Shown: positions 7,029 to 10,568 of the stretch, one piece after another
Layout: each line of letters begins with the position of its first letter
How positions within the stretch are numbered: position 1 is the first letter of the stretch
The notes under the pieces: model-generated
Told to the model about the DNA's origin: nothing
What the model saw: the letters and a program-made list of their open reading frames with translations, nothing else
Database searches by the model: none
Assembly (NCBI GenBank): GCA_017408325.1
Contig: JAFQUW010000144.1
Span: forward strand, 1 to 10,568
Length of the DNA: 10,568 bases
Direction: 5' to 3'
From: Clostridia bacterium
Lineage (GTDB): Bacteria; Bacillota; Clostridia; Oscillospirales; SIG627
Made by a program: the position numbers and the translations under genes

Positions 7029-7931
7029 ATGGGTTCCATCGGCGAGGTATTTTCGTTTCTTTGGAGTCAGATCAAGTCCATCACCTGGACGGATGTGATC
7101 GACATTCTTCTGGTCGCCGTTTTGCTGTATTACGCGATCACCTTCTTCCGCGACCGACGCGCCGGAAAGCTTGCCGGCGGCGTGGTTCTTCTCGCGCTTG
7201 CGCTGATCGTCTCCAACCTTTTGCAGATGCGTGTCATCAGCTTCATTCTGGAGTCGATCGTGTCCGTCGGCGTGCTCGCCCTCATCATCATTTTCCAGCC
7301 GGAATTGCGTTCGATTTTGGAAAAGATGGGTCGCGGCTCCTTCTTTGGGCTCGGAAAGCTCGTGGAGTCAAAATCGGGGGAGGATACGAAGAACCTCCTG
7401 AAGGAAGTCTGTACTGCCGTCAGTGAACTGGCCGAGACCAAGACGGGTGCCCTGATCGTTTTGGAGCGAAAAACGGGGTTGGGCGATGAGATCCGCACGG
7501 GCACCGTGCTCAATGCGGACGTGACCGCCCCCTTGATCCGAAACGTGTTTTTCAACAAAGCGCCGCTGCATGACGGTGCCATGATCCTGCGCGACGGGCG
7601 CATCTTTGCCTGCGGCTGCTTTTTGCCGCTCTCGTCCAATCCGGAGGTGGATCGCCGCCTCGGTACGCGTCACCGCGCCGCCCTCGGCGTCTCCGAGATC
7701 AGCGACGCCGCAGTCATCGTCGTTTCCGAGGAGACGGGCACGATCTCACTGGCGCGCGACGGTAAACTCAAGCGCGGCTTTGACCGCTATACGCTTGAGA
7801 ACGAATTGCTCGCGCTGCTAAGGCGCGACGAGGACCAGTCGAAGGACGGCGGTCTTCTCGGCCGTGTGAAGTCGATTTGGAAAAAGAATCCGAAACCCTC
7901 TGAGGATGCATCGGAAGAGGTGGAAAAATGA
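7029..7931 (+). CDS. cdaA: Diadenylate cyclase CdaA (DacA)
   Basis: 300 residues. It condenses two ATP to cyclic di-AMP, a second messenger controlling potassium and osmolyte transport and cell-wall homeostasis in Bacillota. Three membrane helices lie at the N-terminus (about 23-40, 48-66 and 70-90), ending in IIIFQPELR, a CdaA hallmark. The cytoplasmic DAC domain follows at about 115-245, with the catalytic HDGAMI (181-186; DGA 182-184), LPLSSNP (199-205), the RHRAALG motif (214-220) and VSEETGTIS. A charged tail (about 258-300) is variable in the family. AAAGGAG (7016-7022) sits six bases before the ATG and a promoter lies just upstream, so this is the first gene of its operon. The stop overlaps the cdaR start as ATGA, which supports the known CdaA-CdaR complex at the membrane. 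Confidence 0.97.
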   Translation: MGSIGEVFSFLWSQIKSITWTDVIDILLVAVLLYYAITFFRDRRAGKLAGGVVLLALALIVSNLLQMRVISFILESIVSVGVLALIIIFQPELRSILEKMGRGSFFGLGKLVESKSGEDTKNLLKEVCTAVSELAETKTGALIVLERKTGLGDEIRTGTVLNADVTAPLIRNVFFNKAPLHDGAMILRDGRIFACGCFLPLSSNPEVDRRLGTRHRAALGVSEISDAAVIVVSEETGTISLARDGKLKRGFDRYTLENELLALLRRDEDQSKDGGLLGRVKSIWKKNPKPSEDASEEVEK

Positions 7932-9172
7932 GAGACGCGAACCTGCAAACGAAAAACCGCGCGGTCAACGTGACCATCGTGGTGCTCTCCCTTCTCTTGG
8001 CGTTCGGCCTGTGGCTCTACGTCGTTTCGACCGAGAGCCCGACGGGTCAGCGTGTCTTTGAATCCGTCCCCGTGAAGATCAGCGGCACGGACACGCTCTC
8101 CGGAACTTACGGCTTCTCCGTTTTGACGGGCTATGACAGCACCGCACAGATCACCCTGCGCGGAAAACAGAGCGCGCTCAATGCGCTCGACGCGGAAGAT
8201 CTTGCCGCAAAAGTCGATCTTGCAGACATCACGTCGGCAGGTTCGTATGAAAAGAAGATCCAGGTCACGCCTCCTGCAGGGCTGGAAGTGGTCTCCACCT
8301 CGCCGAGCACGCTTGTGATCGATGTGGACGTGGAAAAGACGGTCTCCGTCCCCGTGCTGGATCCCGAAGAGACTTATACGCTCGCGGAGGGCGTTCAGTT
8401 CAAGCGCACCTATTCCGCCGAGAGTATCTCGGTGCGCGGTCCGCAGACCGTGGTGGATAAGATCCACGGCATCAAATGCTCCGTGGAGCTCGGTGATTTC
8501 GTGGAGAACGTCATCAAGACTGTGCCGATCCGTTTCGTGGATGAGGCAGGAAACGAGATCACGGACCGTTATCTCGTCCCCTCGCAGAACACCCTGACGA
8601 TCACCTATACTTTGTATAAAGAAAAGACCGTTCCTTTGGTCTTGGACGTTTCGACGATCCTGCCTGCTGAGCGCGTGAGCCAGACGGTCAGCCCCTCGCA
8701 GATCACCGTGCAGGGTCCGCCTGAGCAGATCGAATCTTTGACGGAGGTTGTGGCAAAGAAGGTCTCCACTGCCGAGATGACGAGCGAATATAGCCGCTTC
8801 TTCGGAACGGTGACTCTCCCCGAAGGGCTCACTTCTCCGTCCGGGACGATCCAGTACACCGCGGAGACGAGTCTTTCCGGTGCACTGACGACGCGTCTGA
8901 GCCTGGATCTCTCGGGCGACAACGTGGTCGTTACCGAACCGAACGGCTTGAAGTATCAATTTGAATCGGAGACGGTCGGCGTGAACGTGCGTACCCAGTA
9001 CGACTACTTTTCGAGAGTGGATGCAACCTCGCTTCTTGCCTCTGTGAATCTCTCTTCGTTTACGACCCCCGGAACCTATCCCGTCGAAGTCACCCTTTCG
9101 GTGCGTGAGGCAGATCAGAAGATCTGCTACGTCACCGACACCGTGACGGTCAATGTGATCCTCTCGAAATGA
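7928..9172 (+). CDS. cdaR: CdaA regulatory protein CdaR (YbbR-domain protein)
   Basis: 414 residues. A single N-terminal membrane anchor (about 13-34, NVTIVVLSLLLAFGLWLYVV) is preceded by basic residues; the rest would be extracytoplasmic and made of about four YbbR domains, roughly at 44-130, 132-232, 233-315 and 320-413. Each has the family pattern of a short strand, a valine-rich segment and an 'I-x-V-x-G' step, for example ISVRGP (about 166-171) and ITVQGP (about 257-262). In B. subtilis and Listeria the homologue binds the membrane part of CdaA and modulates c-di-AMP production. The start is fixed by the ATGA overlap with cdaA and by GAGGTGG (7917-7923). The following gene is not glmM, which stands third in the classical cdaA-cdaR-glmM arrangement, but an RseC-like protein. 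Exact domain borders are my estimate; the family call is secure from sequence plus neighbour. Confidence 0.93.
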   Translation: MRDANLQTKNRAVNVTIVVLSLLLAFGLWLYVVSTESPTGQRVFESVPVKISGTDTLSGTYGFSVLTGYDSTAQITLRGKQSALNALDAEDLAAKVDLADITSAGSYEKKIQVTPPAGLEVVSTSPSTLVIDVDVEKTVSVPVLDPEETYTLAEGVQFKRTYSAESISVRGPQTVVDKIHGIKCSVELGDFVENVIKTVPIRFVDEAGNEITDRYLVPSQNTLTITYTLYKEKTVPLVLDVSTILPAERVSQTVSPSQITVQGPPEQIESLTEVVAKKVSTAEMTSEYSRFFGTVTLPEGLTSPSGTIQYTAETSLSGALTTRLSLDLSGDNVVVTEPNGLKYQFESETVGVNVRTQYDYFSRVDATSLLASVNLSSFTTPGTYPVEVTLSVREADQKICYVTDTVTVNVILSK

Positions 9173-9600
9173 CGCGCACGGGAATCGTGGAATCGGTGTG
9201 TGACGGTCGCGTGAGAGTCGTGCTCGCGGACGCCTCCTGCGACGGGTGTGAGACCCCGTGCGGAGCCTGCAGCCGTAAGACCGCACCGCAAAGAGCCGAG
9301 GTGCCGCTCGGCGACCTTGCCGTTTCGGTGGGGGATCGCGTGGAGCTTTCCTGTCCCTCGCATGCCGTGGTGCTCTACAGTATTTTGTTCTTTCTCGTTC
9401 CCATCGTGATCGCCATCGGCGTCTGCATCCTGCTCTGGGATGCACTCGGACAGGGGACTGCCGCACTCGTCGGCGCACTCTGTGCACTTGTCTGGTTTTT
9501 CGTCGCAGGGCTGTTTTTGTCAAAGAGTGCCGCCGCCAAGAAAAACGACTTCGTTCTCTCGCGCGTTTTGGTGCAATACGAGGACACAAAAAGAACTTGA
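9169..9600 (+). CDS. rseC: RseC/MucC-family membrane protein (SoxR-reducing system protein RseC-like)
   Basis: 143 residues. The N-terminal part (GIVESVCDGRVRVVL) is the small beta-rich unit of RseC proteins, followed by a cysteine cluster C24-x2-C27-x3-C31-x2-C34, which could bind an iron-sulfur cluster or zinc. VGDRVEL (54-60) leads into two hydrophobic helices (about 67-90 and 97-119), and a charged tail follows. This layout matches RseC/MucC: a cysteine-rich soluble head and two membrane helices. In E. coli RseC acts with the Rsx/Rnf electron transport complex in reducing SoxR, and clostridial homologues are often found near rnf genes; here it is coupled to cdaA-cdaR instead. The ATG overlaps the cdaR stop (ATGA) and has no visible Shine-Dalgarno sequence, so translation probably depends on cdaR. 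The specific role here is unknown; the gene symbol reflects family only. Confidence 0.78.
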   Translation: MTRTGIVESVCDGRVRVVLADASCDGCETPCGACSRKTAPQRAEVPLGDLAVSVGDRVELSCPSHAVVLYSILFFLVPIVIAIGVCILLWDALGQGTAALVGALCALVWFFVAGLFLSKSAAAKKNDFVLSRVLVQYEDTKRT

Positions 9601-9625
9601 CAAACGATAAAAGGCTGTGTATAAT
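9597..9625 (+). promoter_or_regulatory. Exact-consensus sigma-A promoter for the yceD-rpmF operon
   Basis: TTGACA (9597-9602), exactly 17 bases, then TATAAT (9620-9625): both hexamers are perfect matches to the vegetative consensus at the optimal spacing. The -35 overlaps the last codons and stop (TGA 9598-9600) of the upstream RseC-like gene. Transcription should begin near 9632, giving a leader of about 20 bases before the ATG at 9652. Strength of this kind suits a ribosomal protein operon. No operator repeat is visible around it. Confidence 0.93.
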
Positions 9626-9651
9626 GATATGCACGCAAAAAAGGGATTACT

Positions 9652-10173
9652 ATGCCTGAACGTCAAAATCAGCCGCAAAACGGCGCATTTTTGGATCTGA
9701 AAACGCTCTTCTCCCAAAGAGAGAACAAGGTCGGCTTCGACCGAACCTTTCCTTTGACGGACTCCGTCGATTCGGTGGAGCTGTGCGGAGAGGCGCGCGT
9801 CTTCGGCACGATCTCGGATTATTCCGGAGTCCTGCAGTTTCAGGCTGAACTCTCTTTGGACTATCAGACGCAGTGTGACCGTTGCCTAAAGCCGATCACG
9901 CGTACCCTGAAGGTCAACTTGGACCGCCCGATCACCAAGACTGTCGACGAAGACAGCGAGGAGGAGACGGTTCTGGCCGAGAACGATGTCATCGACCTCG
10001 CTCTGCTCTGTTACGAGGGACTGTATGAGCATCTTCCGCTGAAGCATTTGTGCTCCGAGGACTGCAGAGGGCTCTGCCCCTACTGCGGCACGGATTTGAA
10101 TGAGGCACCTTGCTCCTGCAAGGCACCGCCCGACCCGCGACTTGCGGGCTTAGCTGAGTTTTTCCATGAGTAG
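9652..10173 (+). CDS. yceD: DUF177 / YceD family protein (23S rRNA accumulation protein type)
   Basis: 173 residues, typical length. The family has a conserved cysteine pair in its central part, here CDRC (75-78) followed by LKP, and a C-terminal cysteine-rich tail: C134, C138 (SEDCRGLCPYCG), C142, C145, C154 and C156, with the family ending DPRLAGL (161-167). The GLCPYCGTDLN stretch is very characteristic. The cysteines suggest zinc binding, which is inference. Family members in bacteria and plants are linked to normal 23S rRNA accumulation, and the gene lies immediately upstream of rpmF (L32) in a great many bacteria, as here. The ATG at 9652 is preceded by AAGGGA (9641-9646) and a very short leader from the consensus promoter. 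The gene is a usual partner of rpmF, with plsX often following in other lineages; plsX is not seen here. Confidence 0.93.
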   Translation: MPERQNQPQNGAFLDLKTLFSQRENKVGFDRTFPLTDSVDSVELCGEARVFGTISDYSGVLQFQAELSLDYQTQCDRCLKPITRTLKVNLDRPITKTVDEDSEEETVLAENDVIDLALLCYEGLYEHLPLKHLCSEDCRGLCPYCGTDLNEAPCSCKAPPDPRLAGLAEFFHE

Positions 10174-10180
10174 CATCTAT

Positions 10181-10189
10181 AAGGAGGTG
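10181..10189 (+). promoter_or_regulatory. Strong ribosome binding site of rpmF
   Basis: AAGGAGGTG is a full-length complement to the 3' end of 16S rRNA. It lies in the 25-base gap between the yceD stop and the rpmF ATG at 10199, nine bases before the start. It fixes the rpmF start and fits high translation of a ribosomal protein relative to the preceding gene, which has a weaker site. Confidence 0.9.
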
Positions 10190-10198
10190 TAAGAACCA

Positions 10199-10384
10199 AT
10201 GGCAGTCCCGAAGAAGAAAACCTCGCATGCGAGAAAGAACTCCCGTCGCGCAAGCGTCTCCAAGCTTGCCGCTCCCACTTTGACCACCTGTGCAAAGTGC
10301 GGCGAGAAGATCCTGCCCCACCGCGTCTGTGACAACTGTGGCAGCTATGACGGCAAGGTCGTCATCGCAAAGGAAGACAAGTAA
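10199..10384 (+). CDS. rpmF: 50S ribosomal protein L32 (bL32), four-cysteine form
   Basis: 61 residues, standard length. The N-terminus MAVPKKKTSHARKNSRRA is the hallmark of bL32, a very basic strand that threads into 23S rRNA. The C-terminal zinc ribbon has C31-x2-C34 (CAKCG) and C44-x2-C47 (CDNCG), so this is the zinc-binding 'C+' form rather than the cysteine-free paralogue that some bacteria switch to under zinc limitation. It follows yceD after 25 bases with an excellent ribosome binding site and is closed by a strong hairpin at 10399. The initiator methionine is probably removed because alanine follows. Nothing unusual is seen in the protein. Confidence 0.98.
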   Translation: MAVPKKKTSHARKNSRRASVSKLAAPTLTTCAKCGEKILPHRVCDNCGSYDGKVVIAKEDK

Positions 10385-10398
10385 TTTGCAAACAAGGC

Positions 10399-10457
10399 AA
10401 AAAAGATATGTCACCGCCGCGAAGAGGCGTCCGGTGAGATATCTTTTTTCGTTTTTT
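10399..10457 (+). terminator. Rho-independent terminator after rpmF (probably bidirectional)
   Basis: The 5' arm 10399-10416 (six A, GATATG, TCACCG) pairs with the 3' arm 10432-10449 (CGGTGA, GATATC, six T) over 17 of 18 positions; the only mismatch is G10410 opposite G10438. The T-run (10444-10449) is followed by CG and six more T (10452-10457). The A-run on the 5' side would give a T-run on the opposite strand, so it could work in both directions. It begins 14 bases after the rpmF stop and ends directly against the AGGAG of the next gene. Confidence 0.92.
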
Positions 10458-10467
10458 AGGAGAAGTT

Positions 10468-10568
10468 ATGGTTCGCGTTCAATCGGTTGAAAAGGATTCT
10501 CTTGCCGCCGTCGCCGGCGTTTTGCCGGGCGACGTGATCACTGCGATCAACGGGCAAGAGGTCATCGA
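10468..10568 (+). CDS. PDZ-domain protein, probable DUF512 family (5' end only)
   Basis: Only the first 33 codons are in the window, and the reading frame is still open at the end. The visible part is the start of a PDZ domain: MVRVQSVEKDS, then AGVLPGDVITAINGQEV, with the carboxylate-binding-loop style LPGD step and the AINGQEV turn. A protein that begins straight away with such a PDZ domain, without signal peptide or membrane helix, is typical of the clostridial DUF512 proteins, which carry a PDZ domain followed by a radical-SAM-like iron-sulfur region and are often encoded next to the GTPase gene der. That family assignment is inference from the N-terminus and the setting. AGGAG (10458-10462) is five bases before the ATG. 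A serine protease of the HtrA type is unlikely because its PDZ domain is C-terminal. Confidence 0.72.
   Translation, partial: MVRVQSVEKDSLAAVAGVLPGDVITAINGQEVI

Noticed and set aside
7787..9634. A 615-codon open frame on the minus strand opposite cdaR and the RseC-like gene
   Set aside because: It is opposite well-supported genes, is rich in R, H and D as expected from reading GC-rich codons backwards, has no recognisable domain, and has no ribosome binding site or promoter of its own that I can see.
1..10568. Mobile elements, CRISPR arrays, tRNA or rRNA genes, or a defence system
   Set aside because: No transposase or integrase motifs, no regularly spaced repeats, no tRNA-like cloverleaf with CCA end, and no unexplained gap over about 100 bases. 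All long + strand frames belong to known housekeeping families.

Overview
This window looks like a housekeeping stretch of a fairly GC-rich member of the Bacillota, most likely an uncultured gut-type clostridium (Clostridia; family not resolvable from this sequence alone). The pointers are the cysE-cysS pair, the cdaA-cdaR (YbbR) pair, a DUF177/YceD-rpmF pair followed by a PDZ-DUF512-type protein, the short 'clostridial/Bacteroides' style HtpG, and strong AAGGAG-type ribosome binding sites with sigma-A type promoters. All recognisable genes are on the + strand, coding density is very high, and no gap exceeds about 100 bases.

Region 1 (1-5061) is one tightly packed co-directional cluster: the 3' part of pgsA (phosphatidylglycerophosphate synthase), cysE (serine acetyltransferase), cysS (cysteinyl-tRNA synthetase), dut (dUTPase), maf (nucleotide pyrophosphatase), prs (PRPP synthetase) and pncC (stand-alone CinA C-terminal amidase). 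Junctions are 4-base ATGA overlaps, a 1-base TGATG overlap, or gaps of 1-10 bases, so translational coupling is likely. Functionally it joins membrane phospholipid synthesis, cysteine synthesis and charging, and nucleotide-pool sanitation plus PRPP/pyridine nucleotide metabolism.

Region 2 (5062-6930) begins with a hairpin and contains htpG (Hsp90). No CIRCE-like or other heat-shock operator is visible in front of it. Region 3 (6931-9600) starts with a good sigma-A promoter and holds cdaA (diadenylate cyclase), cdaR (its YbbR-domain membrane partner) and an RseC/MucC-family membrane protein, joined by two ATGA overlaps; the last member is the least expected one.

Region 4 (9597-10457) starts with an exact consensus TTGACA-N17-TATAAT promoter whose -35 overlaps the rseC stop codon. 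It drives a DUF177 (YceD) gene and rpmF (ribosomal protein L32, four-cysteine form), and ends in a long A/T-flanked terminator hairpin. The T-tract of that terminator touches the Shine-Dalgarno sequence of the last gene, a PDZ-domain protein of probable DUF512 type cut by the window end.

I found no mobile element, CRISPR array, RNA gene or clearly new system. The points most worth a second look are the RseC-like protein coupled to the c-di-AMP genes, the terminator/ribosome-binding-site junction before the PDZ gene, and the unexplained control of htpG.
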